The notes beneath the pieces were generated by a model that saw only the letters and a list, made by a program, of their open reading frames with translations, was not told the DNA's origin and made no database searches. A DNA stretch of 64,000 nucleotides from Trachythela sp. YZ-2020. Taxonomy: Eukaryota; Cnidaria; Anthozoa; Malacalcyonacea; Clavulariidae. How positions within the stretch are numbered: the stretch's first letter is position 1; each line of letters starts with the position of its first letter. This document shows positions 44,454-55,664 of this stretch, piece after piece. The position numbers and the translations under genes were made by a program. The stretch lies in NCBI GenBank assembly GCA_016169945.1, contig JADLSH010000395.1, positions 7,964,001-8,028,000 on the forward strand, read 5' to 3'.

Positions 44454-44861
44454 GCTTCTACCTTAAGTAGCAAGCTAAATGCTCTAAACATCCCAAAAAG
44501 TGGACGATAGTCTTCAAATCCCAGCATGCGTCACACAACCGCTTAGTACGTTAAAGCGCCTGGGTACGAGGCTGGTATCGATGTATAACAAGGCTCTGAG
44601 TCTGTTTAATGGATTTATTTGTGCAGAAATCTCAAAGGCTGTGTGTGATCAACTGCATGGTCTTGTGGTCAATATAAATGTTCATGTGTTGAAAATTCTA
44701 TATATGTATTTGTGGACACTTTGTTCAGTATTGCACGTATTGCATTTTATATACTTAAGTAAATGATTTCATAAGCTGACCCACTGCCTGGATTGTCTGT
44801 ATTTGTAATGTACATTGTGCAACTATAGTGAGGAGTGTAGTACAGACAGTTAACTAAATAT

Positions 44862-45951
44862 TTATCGGTAAAATTTATACTGCAGTGATTCCGTACCGCC
44901 TTCATGAAAAGATTTCTGTCGTTTAAGAATGAGTGTTTTAAGCTGATAGTTCATCCATGGGGCGTCAGATGTATTGACGCGAACTCTCTTGATAGGCATC
45001 AGAAGGTCTAATCCTGTTTGCAGCACCTTGTTGAATATGTCAAGCATATCCTGACAACAATTTGCAGGAGAGAATAACACATTCCAATCAAATGCACACA
45101 GGTATCTACCAAGCTCAGCTCTTCTGCTTTTCGATTTGTCATGCTTCAACACAAATCTTGATTGTTGATGACAATTTTCTCGAACTTTAGCCTCCACAGT
45201 AATGGTATTGTGATCAGACAGGCCAAAGGGTGGAAAGCCCTGGGGAGCATCATAAAAGCGGTGTAAGTTAGTAAGGACACAATCTAAGATTGCATCCTTT
45301 CTAGTTGGAATTTTCACAATCTGTTTGAGTCTAAAATGTCTTTCAATTGACTTTGTGTCAAGGCGGTTAAAGTCTCCTGCCACTATAATAGCGCAATCAG
45401 GGAAGCGTGACCCGACAATTTGCAACGACTGGAACAAGTGTTCTCGCATTAACTCATTCTCAGTGGCAGTCCAATGTGGATGGTAAACGACAGCTACTAT
45501 CAACGAAGAAAATCCCTGCGGCAGGCGTTTAGGACGTAACTGAACCCATAATACCTCATGATCGGGGCAGCACGACAAATCGCCGAGTCGTTTATATTGA
45601 ATGTCTGCCTATTGAATACCACCATGTTGGTCAACCCGAACGGTCCCTACGAATGACTGAATAACCCGGAATGTCAATAATTGAGTCGTCAATTAACGAC
45701 CGAAGCCATGTTTCAGTAACAAACGCGAGACTAATCTGGTTGTGCAACAGGAATTCACTCACTTCGATCATCTTTGGTACGAGTGACATGACATTTGTCA
45801 CCATAATTTTTGGGACGTAATATGATTTTTTGAGAGCGAGGTCTCCCTGAGATATCGTATTCTTCAAGCCGTCTTGCACAGGGCTGGTTGTTTGATTATT
45901 ATTGCACGCGTTCCACTCGGAATCTCGCAGGTCATTCCGATCATCTGACAT
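44862..45951 (-). pseudogene. LINE AP-endonuclease fragment
   Basis: Reading leftward from 45951: VTNVMSLVPK, LAFVTETWL, then after a frame break IVAVVYHP, IIVAGDFNRL, and LSDHNTITVEA close the endonuclease. A linker (DAPWMNYQLKTLILKRQ) follows and the sequence ends at 44862 before any RT. It is therefore truncated at the 3' side, unlike the usual 5' truncation of LINEs. No gene was seen in 43260-44230 or 44460-44860. Confidence 0.75.
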
Positions 45952-46437
45952 GTTAACAGTGTTGTTTACTTGAATATTTAATGTTTCCCTTGAGATATTA
46001 CGTCATACTTTTATCTGCTCCATTGTTGATTGAATCTAGTGGTGTTTTAAATACCTCCATCAGCGACCACTTTACAGTGTATGTAGTGCTTATGTTAAAA
46101 CTCCCAAAGACTCAACCTAATTATAGTATGACACACAGTTATAAAAACTTGAGTCAACAGCATTTCTAAACGATTTAGCATCATACATCGACATACTTAA
46201 TTCCATACATCACAAGAATGACGTAAATGAAAAGCTTGTCATCATTAATGATGCACTGATTACAACGTTAGATATCCATGCTGCAGTTAAAACCTTTAAT
46301 ATAAAAAGTCACCCCTGTCCGTATGTTACAGCTGAGATTAAAACCCTCATGAAAAAAGGCAGAACAAAACTATATGATTATTGATTGATTGATTGATTAT
46401 TCAAAATTATTGGTTGATTATTGGTTGATTATTCAAA

Positions 46438-47909
46438 ATGGCGGAAGGTTGTAAAATTTTAAGCTCTGCAAACGAATCTACTTTCCCACCACAAAACGAA
46501 ACGTCGTTGACCGAAAACACATCTACTATAATATGTGTAAACGACAGCCAAACAGAGAAACCACCGAATGAAGTGAGTACAAGCGACAATGAGCAAGATA
46601 TTGCGTGTGAAGAGAAATTTGAGCTGGCGAAGGACAACCACGAGGTCGAGGAGTTGAATACTATGTTAAATGGAAAGGATTTGTCCTCGTATAAATCCGA
46701 AATGCTGAAAGCTGAATTAGGAAACAAATCTATACTTGTAGAGCGACTTAAAGCCGCCATTGAGAAGTCAGTTGCCGAAGGAAAGCCCGAAGTTGATGGA
46801 AATGTAATTGTTGACGAAGCCAATACTGTGACAGCGACTAGTGACAGTGACGCAGAACAACCAAACGGATGCCAGTCGAAAAGCAGTATAGACCAAGATA
46901 ATGACGATATTTACTCTTACATTGAAGCAAAAATCAAAGAAATGATGAACAGTGAAATGAAAACTTTCAAAGCTGAATTCTCTAAGAACCGAAAGCCTCA
47001 AAATCTCGACGATGAAGAGTTGATATCTTCGCTTCAACACAATAATAATCAGCTCAAATCGAGGGTAGAAGAGTTAGAGTCGCATTACTGTAACCTGAAA
47101 CAAGAAGCTAGAATTATCAACGAAGAAAATAATAGTTTACTAACTGCACTGCAACTGTTAAACAATGAACGCCTAGATAAAGTTAATGAAAGCCTGGTTA
47201 ATAATATAGACCATGGTCCAATCGATGATAATAGAGCCAATTCAACCAAAGAAATCAAATCAATGGTTAACACTGATCAAGTTAAGCGTGATGGAAACCA
47301 GGAAGATCCTCAGAAAAAGAAGAGAGCTGACAAAAAGATGAAATCACCACAATCCAGTCCTACTGAATTTGCGAAGAAGCAAAACCAAACCAGTCCTTCT
47401 GGATCTACCACCCAAGTACCAACAACTGTTATCATTGGAGACTCCATGATTAAAAAAGTTCAAGGCTGGAACATTGGCAAAAGAGTTAAAGGTAAGGTTG
47501 TGGTAAAATCATTTTCAGGTGCCAATACATCTGATATGAAGCACTACCTCAAACCAACTATAGAGAGAGCACCAGAACAAGTGGTTCTCCATATCGGAAC
47601 AAATGACCTTCGAAATACTGAACCAAGGTTGCGGACAACATTGTGGATCTTGCAAGACAAATTGAGAACAAGACCAACACCAATGTCATAATCTCGGAAC
47701 TAATTACAAGATCTGACAGGGACAACCTAAACGAGGCTGTGAAAGAGGTCAACAAGAGGCTAAAGAAATCCTGCAGAGAAAATGGTTGGACTTTAATCGA
47801 ACACAAAAACATTAGAGGTAACAATCTAAATAAGAGTGGATTACACTTAAACGAGACAGGTAATATTATTTGTAATAATTTTGTTAACTGTTTAGGTATG
47901 TTTGCTTGA
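46438..47909 (+). pseudogene. CR1-like ORF1: SAP-like, coiled coil, SGNH esterase-like
   Basis: ORF1 starts at ATG 46438. Residues about 78-108 (DLSSYKSEMLKAELGNKSIL, then VERLKAAI) match the SAP nucleic-acid-binding pattern. Residues about 185-250 are a coiled coil (LKSRVEELESHYCNLKQEAR). A basic Lys/Ser-rich linker follows. The C-terminal part has VIIGDSMIKKV (GDS block with the nucleophile Ser) and VLHIGTNDLR (GxND block). After a one-base frame break near 47627 the domain finishes with KSGLHLNETGN, holding the expected catalytic His. This order is that of CR1-type ORF1 esterases; the break makes this copy incomplete. Confidence 0.75.
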
Positions 47910-47930
47910 TCTCATGACAACCTCAACAGG

Positions 47931-50864
47931 GTGGGAAATAATACTAACCATGATCATCCAGTGATTACTGATACTCCCACCCCTACCACGTATGAATCAC
48001 ATCATGCGTCAACACCAACCTTTGGTATTCCTAATACCAGAGGCTTTAAAATAGCCTCCATTAACCTGGTTAGTCTGTATAAGCATATTGATCAACTTAG
48101 AATTTATATGCTGGACAAATCTATTGATATTTTAACTATAAATGAGACACGACTTGACCAAACTATTTCAAATGGCGAAATTAATATTCCTGGCTATGAC
48201 TTTGAGAGAAAAGATAGTAACAGATTTGGTGGTGGTGTAGGACTCTATATTAGAAGTTCCATAAACTACAAACGTCTGACAAATCTCAAAGAAAATAATC
48301 TAGAGATGGTTTTTATTCAGGTAACAAAACCTAAAACCAAACCCTTCATTGTTGGGACTTGGTATAGACCACCAGGTTCAACAATTGATACTATAAATCA
48401 TTTTGAAACGATTCTAGAAAATTTAGAAGTTTATAATATGGAAGTAAATATTATTGGTGATCTAAATTGTAATGTGGGAGCCTCACCACCAGATCATAAA
48501 ACAAAAAGATTATTGGATATTTGTGATATGTATCAATATAACCAATTAATTGAACAACCTACTCGTGTTACTAAGGACACTTCTTCCATAATTGACTTGT
48601 TTTTAACGAATGATCCCCTGAAATACTCTCATATTGGGGTGTCAAATATTGGATTGAGTGATCATAGTCAATGCAATAAGAAATATTTGTATTCCAAAAT
48701 CAAGTCCTAAACTAGTAAAAGCTAGATGTTTTAAAAGATTTGATCCTTTGAAATTCAGAAATGATCTCGCTATAGCCCCCTGGCACCTTGTAGAGATTGA
48801 AAATGATCCAGATAAAGCATGGAACATATGGCAGCAGATGTTTTGGACACTGCTGATAAACATGCACCATGCAAGAAAAAGAGAATTCGGGGAAAACCCT
48901 CACCATGGATCACGCCAGAACTAAAAAAACAAATGTTTGAAAGAGACAAATCTAAAAAACTATCTTTGAAATTTTCTTCTGATACAAATTGGGAAAACTA
49001 CAAGTTCCTGAAAAACAAAGTAAACTATGATATTAAAACAGCAAAAACTGACTATTATGACAATTATTTTAAAGAAAACTATGGTGATATCAGGAAAACG
49101 TGGAAGGGAATTAACAAAATAATAGGAAATGAATCCAAGACCAGCAACATAAATAAACTTGAGATAGAAAATGTTACATATAATACCCTTAGTAGCATTA
49201 GTGCAAGTTTAAACAAACATTTCTCTGAAGTTGGACCTTCTCTAGCTTCAAAGTTACCTGATACGTCTTCTCATTTTAGAGATTATATCACTCCTTGAAA
49301 TCATACATTTACTTTAGAACAAACTTCTTGTGAAGTGATATTACATTTAATCAACAAATTGTCCAACAATAAAGCTACTGGGCTTGATAATATATCTACT
49401 CGCTTATTAAAGGAAGCAGCACCAGTAGTCTTACAGTCATTAACATATATAATTAATCTATCAATCACCACTGGAATTTTCCCCAATAAATGGAAGCTTG
49501 CAAGAGTCTTGCCAATTTTCAAAGAAGACAACCGGGCTGATCCTAATAACTATAGACCAATCTCTGTTCTTCCTATTGTAAGTAAACTGATTGAAAAGAT
49601 TGTATTCAATCAGCTTTATGCCTATTTAAATGAAAATAATCTTTTAACTGAATCTCAATCAGGTTTCAGGCCTATGTTTTCCACTGAAACAACATTACTT
49701 GAAATTACCAATGAGTGGTACAGAAATATTGATGAAAACCTTCTAAATGGTGTGATATTTCTGGACCTTAAAAAAGCTTTTGACACCATGGACCACTCTA
49801 TTATGATAAAAAAGCTAGAACTTTATGGAGTAAAATTTAAATCTCTTGATTGGTTTAAATCTTATCTTACTGCAAGAAAGCAAAAAACCTTGGTTAATGG
49901 AGCGCTGTCAGATGTTTATTCATTAAATTGTGGAATACCACAAGGCTCTATTTTAGGACCACTACTATTTATTCTGTATATAAATGATCTCCCTTCATGT
50001 AATTTGTTTTCCAAACCAAGAATGTATGCTGATGATACCACCATGACTTCAGCAAATGCGGATGCAAATATCCTTAATGCTCAAATGAATCATGATATCA
50101 ATGTTATTCATGAATGGTTAAAAGCTAATAAATTAACCTTAAATGTTAGGAAAACAAAATACATGATAATAGGGAGTCAGTTTATGATTTCCCAAGTACC
50201 AAAAGACTTTAAAATACAGGTTAACAATGTATCCCTTATCAGAGAAACAACATATAAATCTCTTGGGGTCCATATTGATGAAAATCTAACCTGGAACAAA
50301 CATATTGACATAGTTTCCAAGAAAATTTCTGCTGGACTTGCAGTTTTGAAACGTGTAAGCCCAACAATACCTTTTCAAACACGAGTAAATATGTACAAGG
50401 CACTGATCTTGCCATATTTTGATTATTGCAGCCCTGTATGGGGAAACATTGGGAAAGGTCTATCTGAAAGACTCCAAAAATTACAAAATAGGGCTGCAAG
50501 GATAGTGACACTCTCAAGTTATGAGATGAATAAGCACTCTAGCGAATTACTGGATGATCTGGGTTGGGAAAAACTAGAACACAGAAGAAATATGCAACTT
50601 TCTGTGCTATTGTTTAAAATCTACAACAACCTTTCTCCATTGTACTTGAGAAAGATTTTTACAAAAACGTCAAATGTTCATTCTTACAATGTGAGAAATT
50701 CAGAAAAAAACCTACACGTTCCTAGATATAAATCTGAAAAAGGAAAATGTAGCATCCATTATAGGGGCTCCGTCCTTTGGAATAAAATCCCTGTTGAGGT
50801 CAGAGATCAGACAAACCTAAGATCATTTAAACTGGGTTTGTCAAATATTGTAAATAATCTGTAA
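47931..50864 (+). pseudogene. CR1-like ORF2: AP endonuclease and reverse transcriptase
   Basis: Endonuclease: KIASINLVSL, LTINETRLD, VNIIGDLNCN and GLSDHSQ. The frame breaks between about 48660 and 48820 and continues with PSPWITPELKKQMF. TGA at 49296-49298 interrupts the same frame in the linker. RT: NNKATGLDNISTRLLKEAA, YRPISVLPIVSKLIEK, LDLKKAFDTMDH, GIPQGSILGPLLF and MYADDTTM (catalytic YADD). The thumb and tail end with GSVLWNKIPVEVRDQTNLR. The first in-frame codon after the preceding stop is GTG at 47931; the true start is not certain. Confidence 0.85.
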
Positions 50865-51179
50865 ATATTCTTCACTTTAAATTTATTGTTAGTTAAGTTA
50901 TAGTTTAGTTTTTTTGTACTTTATACCTATTTTATAATAATTATGTAACACGGCTCCCTGGAAGACCATTGATGTAAATGAAGCGATACCGTGTTTTTTA
51001 AATAAAGAGTATGACATGAAAAGAAACGTTTTGCAACTTAAGAACAATTCTACCTCGTTATGGAAAATAATCAACCGATGCATCCCTTCAAAGTCAACAA
51101 CAAAACCAACTTACTCCAAAGATCCACTGATTGTAGCAATATACTTACTCCAAATATCCACTGATTATATAAACATGTT

Positions 51180-51262
51180 AGACAGAGTAAAATACTACAG
51201 TAGGGCGTATCTGGCACATTGTCATTGCCTCTTGTTAATCCATTAGCTGACAGATAGTTTTG
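51180..51262. repeat. Copy of the dispersed TTAGACAGAGTAAAATA repeat
   Basis: GTTAGACAGAGTAAAATACT is followed by GTAGGGCGTATCTGGCACATTG-type sequence, in the same orientation as 55203-55325 and inverted to 38905-39118. Confidence 0.55.
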
Positions 51263-51317
51263 TTAACCCATGTACTAGCAGTACTCTACAATTTACAGTT
51301 TGCTTTTACTTTTCTAG

Positions 51318-51489
51318 GCAGCAAACCATATGAGAAACTTAATTCCATGGTCACCAAGACAACATACATCAATGACATACGAAAGATGTCTTCTGAGGCT
51401 CAAACTAGTTGCCTGGAAGGCTTCCATTCAACTCTTAATCATTGGCATCCCAAGATGTTGAGCTTTTCTTGGATGGGAACATACTGCAG
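51318..51489 (+). pseudogene. Orphan exon of a multi-copy gene family
   Basis: A 172-nt open stretch between ACTTTTCTAG| and |GTACAG. It encodes SCLEGFHSTLNHWHPKMLSF and WMGTYCR. I recall this motif from multi-copy, probably transposase-derived proteins of cnidarians and molluscs, but cannot name the family. No matching exons were found beside it. It is part of an insertion (about 51135-52315) in an older LINE. Confidence 0.4.
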
Positions 51490-51866
51490 GTACAGTAATA
51501 GCCCATACAGTGCATTACTTTCTAAAAATGTTAATCCCCAAAAGATTACCCATTGATTAATCCCCCAAGTTAGAAGAGCCTTAGAAGACATTTTCATAGA
51601 ATCTTGGTAATAAAGGTTTGAAGGGATCAAGTTTCAGCAACAAGCGGGTTGTAAATGCTGTAATAATAAATTGCTCCCAAATTTGTCAATACATTAGTAC
51701 TCCCTGGGCATTCTTTTCCAACTCCCAGGCATTCCAGCCGGCCAACAGGATTTTGCAATGAGAACGCATTTCATGTTAGAAGAACATTCAAACTTTTATC
51801 TTTAAAGGTGACATGACACGAAAATTATTATTGCTTGATTTGAAACTATTCTAGAAATAATGTGGA

Positions 51867-52220
51867 ATATCAATTTACAGCTTTTCCATATTTCATCTAG
51901 GTCTTGAGATATTTAAACTTATGTGATATTCAAGTGATATAACTTATGGTTCGTTTTTTTTTCTAATTACATATTCGAAATCCTTGTCTATTTTTATGAT
52001 TATTGAACGAATTCGCTTGAAACTTTGCATATTGTTACTGTTCATGAAACTGGACATCAAAGACAAGCAACAACGAGTTTTTTCAATAATTGTAAAGATA
52101 CAGACGATTTTCGAATATGTTAATTAGAAAAAACGAGCCACAAGTTATCTCATTTGAATATCACATAAGTCTAAATATCTCAAGACCTAGATGAAATGTG
52201 GAAAAGCTGTAAATTGATAT
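51867..52220. repeat. Foldback miniature element, about 118-bp arms
   Basis: ATATCAATTTACAGCTTTTCC at 51867 is answered by its inverse ending at 52220, and the match runs through AGGTCTTGAGATATTTA and a TTCGAATATG region. The loop is about 115 bp. No clear target duplication. Confidence 0.75.
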
Positions 52221-52956
52221 CTCACTCATTCACTATGGTGGTGGTGTCTGTGCTCACGAGTGAGCAATATTCTCTTCAACACGAGAAATAAATTCCATAT
52301 TTCCGCACAACCATGTAATATTCTCTATTTCTTCTGTTGGGTCATTAACTTCCCAAAACGTCACTCAATTGGCATTAGACCACAACATCGATATATCAAA
52401 CTCATATTCTGATCACACCCAATGTGTATATGGGGAACAATTTAACTTCCGAAGGGTCTCTTGTTACGATGTTCAGAAAATAGTTCTGTCCATGCCATCT
52501 AATAAATCGCCAGATATTGACCTAATATCAATGCAAGTCCTTAAAGATAGTTTGCCTATTATTCTTCCTGCCTTAACCATAGTTAATACAGGGGAGGCTG
52601 GAAGGCCGGCAATCTTCAAAGGCACACATGACCTCTCAAGAAACAACATTATGTGACAGTTATAGTGCATCAAGTTGTGATTTTATAGTACAATCTTCTA
52701 TTGACAATTTGAAAATCTTGATTTTCCGCTGGTTTTACAAAGTTTTGGTAAGCCTCTAGATTTTATGCTACATTGCCATGGTAAAAGGCTACTTTTGAGA
52801 CGTTTTTATGTGTCATAAGCCAATTTGCTTCCACAATGTATAGTATCAACGGGGTGCCAGCTAACGTGCCAGCCATCATATTTCAAGTCAAACGAAGTCA
52901 GACTGCTATTACCGTTTGAAGAGATTGTATAAAACTCACGTTTCAAGTTTCAAAAC

Positions 52957-54477
52957 ATGGATATAGATGATGCAAACGAGTCAGAAAGTTTAGCAAGCTT
53001 TTGTTCCGCTTTTGAAGGAGATTTTGAGCAAACAATTGCGCTTCTCTAGATGGATGTTAACGAGGTTCAAATCGAAGTTCAACAATCGCTTGAAGAGGTA
53101 TTGTCTGAAAATTTGAAATCAAGACATTATTTTTTATCTATTTATAATATTTTACTATTATCATATGCTTAGTATTAGTTAGTGTAACCTTAATCTTTGA
53201 ATTAATCTTTTAGGTTGAAGGAAAGAGGCAATTTCCTTGCAACTTCTGTGAAAAGGTTTGCAAATCAAAAGCACCAACGAAGTAAACACGTAGCAGAATT
53301 TGGTGAGAGTTCATCGTCTTCATCTTCTGACAATATGATATCAATGGAAGATATCTCCGGTTTAAATATATCGGTAAACACTTAGTTGATGAAAAACTTT
53401 ATAAAGAGGATTAGAGGAACATACAGTGTGTTTTCATCCATAAGAAGAGAAGAAAGTCGTCTTTCTAATGCTGATCCATCTCCCTGAATGCCTGATTGGA
53501 TTTCTAGAGCAAGATGACAAAGGAGCTTCTGAGGTAAAGCACTCTTTTATCATCTTTTAGCCAGACTAGCCAGGTTAGATGCACACCGTGTAATCAAAAT
53601 CTTTCTAACATCTTTATGTCCAATGTCATTTTTATACAACATGCATTGTCTGCCTAATGCCTGGACATTAGATGGACAATAGTAGCCAGATGCATATCAA
53701 AAACAATGAAAATTAGAGATTTGAGGGTGTTACAAAGTACACCACAGGTGCGCTAAAATTTCTGCCTAAAAATATCGAGTGTGACGTTGACCAACTCTTC
53801 AGCCTGGGAGAGCGCTGGCACTTAACCCTGTACTGTCACTTACATATGGCTGTTATTAGTTGAGGGCATGTAATTGTAATTAGAAATCATCATTTTCCTT
53901 GATTTTTTGTATGAATTTAGGAAGAGTTGTCCCTATCGCCTCAGGAGCATGGTCCATTATCGTATTTGACTGGCTATGTAATACGATCTATATACCAGAA
54001 AAGCAAAAACTGCCCAAGATGTAATTCCTCATGGAACAAAGAAATCCAAGCCTTGATCTACTCAATGCGAGGGGAAACGGAGGGCAATGATTATATTTCG
54101 TCTTTGTCGAGAGGTGGACTTTGGTCCCCACACTCGTGGATGGTGAGCATTGCAGGTGTCTGAGATAGCATTTATCTGCAGAGTATTTAGAAAGCACACA
54201 AATAAAGACAATGTCACTCGTCTACCAGTAGACACAATAGTGAATGAAGTAATATCTTCTCCCCTTGTGAAAAACTTGTGGTGCAACATTATTCAAAACT
54301 GTGATGTAGAAACTTCAAAGGATTGTCAATCTTTATGTTTAGAAAATGTTGTGAAATTATATGTTACTGTTAGGTGTTTTCCCTTGGATATTGTTAATAA
54401 GTACAGACTAAGTCAGGGTGTCTGACAAAAGAAAGCTTTGCGAAAAGACCTTAAGATAGCTAGTGAAATAATGTAAA
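52957..54477 (+). pseudogene. Decayed multi-exon gene: C2H2 finger plus conserved C-terminal domain
   Basis: Exon 1 (52957-53097) encodes an acidic start (MDIDDANESESLASFC) with an in-frame TAG at 53047, then a GT donor. Exon 2 starts at 53214 after TCTTTTAG and encodes QFPCNFCEKVCKSK, the first half of a C2H2 finger. The His half (HQRSKH) follows in another frame with residues missing between. The last exon starts at 53921 after GAATTTAG and encodes GPLSYLTGYVIRSIY, SSLSRGGLWSP, a frame break near 54153, VSEIAFICRVFRKHT, SSPLVKNLWCNI and LCLENVVKLYV. TGA at 54423 is followed in frame by KKALRKDLK and TAA at 54475. I recall this architecture from a multi-copy cnidarian/molluscan family, possibly transposon-borne; its function is unknown. 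Confidence 0.5.
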
Positions 54478-54669
54478 TGTTTTAGTAGATAGTAAAGTTA
54501 TGTAAATATGTTCATAATGTAAATATAGTTAATTTATTAAACACTCAAGTATATTCACAGTTTGTTTTATATGAAGGGGACTAACTGGAGACAATGATAC
54601 TGTTGATTACTGTTTAAACAAATATTGTATAATATAATTTTCCTGCACAATGAATAAATGCACAAATCG

Positions 54670-54786
54670 CCTTCAGTGGCACAGTTGTCAGAGCAAGCGT
54701 CTTTCACCACTGATAATATAGGTAAGCACAATACTTGATGTAATCGTTCACTGAAAAGCCCAACGGGGAATGAATGTATGTATGTA
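54670..54786 (+). repeat. Probable tRNA-derived SINE
   Basis: TGGCACAGTTGTCAGAGC resembles the D-arm/A-box region of a tRNA (TGGCNCAGTTGGTAGAGC). A tail with CACTGAAAAGCCCAACGGGG follows and then ATGTATGTATGT. The GAAAAGCCC..GGG tail recurs at 58131-58149 in a LINE-like 3' end. A clear B box was not found. The rest of 54478-55330 holds nothing recognised. Confidence 0.45.
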
Positions 54787-55202
54787 AAAGGATGAAAAGT
54801 AACAGCTTTACTCAAAATACACTTTCTCTGCAAGGGGGTGGGCTTAATGAGGTAGATAGAGCAAATAGTATAGTTTTGCCTATCTCCAAGTCACCACTAC
54901 ATGTGGCCTGTTTCATTCAATGGAGAAATGGTGTCTATAAAACAGAATGTAGTGAACTTTGTGGTCAGCATATTAAAACTTTGTGGTCAGCATCTTTAGA
55001 TGGGGTGTTCAGCGTTGACTGCTGTGTAGGCAGAAGTCTTTGTGAGTTTGTGGTATAAGACTTGCTGACCTTCCCAATGTTTCGAGAAGTGTGTTTATAT
55101 CTTGTTGGCCATTCAACCTTTTCCCAAAAAGTTTTCTAAGTATAATTTATACAATTGTTTTTTCATTATCAGCTAATGTACAACTGTAATCTGTTGCATC
55201 AG

Positions 55203-55325
55203 GCTATTTAACCCATTGAGTGGCAGCACGCTCCCCCTGACCAGTAAACTTGTCTGGCGTTCAACAGAGTAAAATAATAAAGAAGGGCGCATCCAGGTGC
55301 ATTGCCACTTAGGGTTAACAGGGTG
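55203..55325. repeat. Copy of the dispersed TTAACCCATT / GACAGAGTAAAATA repeat
   Basis: It begins TTTAACCCATTGAGTGGCAG, continues with CCAGTAAACTTGTCTGGCGT and CAACAGAGTAAAATA, and ends with a GCATTGCCACTTAGGGTTAA stretch that partly mirrors the start. Confidence 0.55.
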
Positions 55326-55339
55326 CATGGGATATTATA

Positions 55340-55610
55340 ATGACATTTAAGTGTTTCAATGGAATGGCTCCTTCTTATCTTAGTGATAAATATTCCCAGC
55401 GGACTGCTGTCCATGAACATGTGACCCGAAGACGTAACACACTTAATGTTCCGTTCTTCAAAACTAGTTCGGCCAAAGAAGTTTTAAATATAGGGCAGTA
55501 AAACTATGGAATGATTTGGACGAAAATTTAAAAGGAGATCAGAAATTTAAAAGAAGATCAGAAATTTTAACTCTTTTAAAAGGCATTTAAAATCCGATAT
55601 TGAAGGCAAG
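55340..55610 (+). pseudogene. LINE reverse-transcriptase C-terminal fragment
   Basis: FKCFNGMAPSYLSDKYSQRT and TRRRNTLNVPFFKTSSAK, then after a frame break near 55482 SFKYRAVKLWNDLDENLK, match the C-terminal end of CR1/RTE-type RTs (K.LNG.AP.YL.D, Y.AVKLWN.L). Only this 3' end is present, so it is a 5'-truncated copy. Confidence 0.7.
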
Positions 55611-55664
55611 GTGATTACAAGCCTATAGTCACTGAGCCAAAGTGACTATAGGCTTGTAATCACC
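55610..55664. repeat. Perfect 24-bp-stem hairpin
   Basis: GGTGATTACAAGCCTATAGT plus CACT pairs perfectly with the second arm (55641-55664), separated by the 7-base loop GAGCCAA. It directly follows the LINE 3' fragment. The stretch 55665-57340 has TA microsatellites (56278-56298) and no recognised gene. Confidence 0.85.

Larger units (their letters stand above)
46378..51009 (+). mobile_element. Near-complete CR1-like LINE with esterase ORF1
   Basis: ORF1 (46438-47909) and ORF2 (about 47931-50864) are followed by a 145-bp 3' region with AAATAAAGAG at the end. The 5-bp TATGA stands on both sides (46373-46377 and 51010-51014). The 5' leader is only 60 bp and begins with (TTGA)n-type repeats. 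It lies inside an older LINE. Confidence 0.8.
46035..52595 (+). pseudogene. Older LINE, in three pieces around later insertions
   Basis: Piece 1 (46035-46377) has ISDHFTVYV from the endonuclease end and a linker (TAEIKTLMKKGRTKLYD). Piece 2 (51010-51135) continues with MKRNVLQLKNNSTSLWKIIN. Piece 3 (about 52315-52595) holds VGSLTSQNVTQLALDHNID and the RT start VLSMPSNKSPDIDLIS. The frame between pieces 1 and 2 is restored if one copy of TATGA, the flanking bases of the 46378-51009 element, is removed. The rest of the RT is missing. Confidence 0.7.

Noticed and set aside
44500..44766. 88-codon open frame upstream of the minus-strand gene
   Set aside because: Low-complexity hydrophobic tail, no homology, no splice logic; not supported as a gene.
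46378..46440. (TTGA)n run as the 3' tail of a reverse-oriented LINE
   Set aside because: The matching TATGA bases on both outer sides and the frame of the older LINE place this run at the 5' end of the plus-strand element instead.
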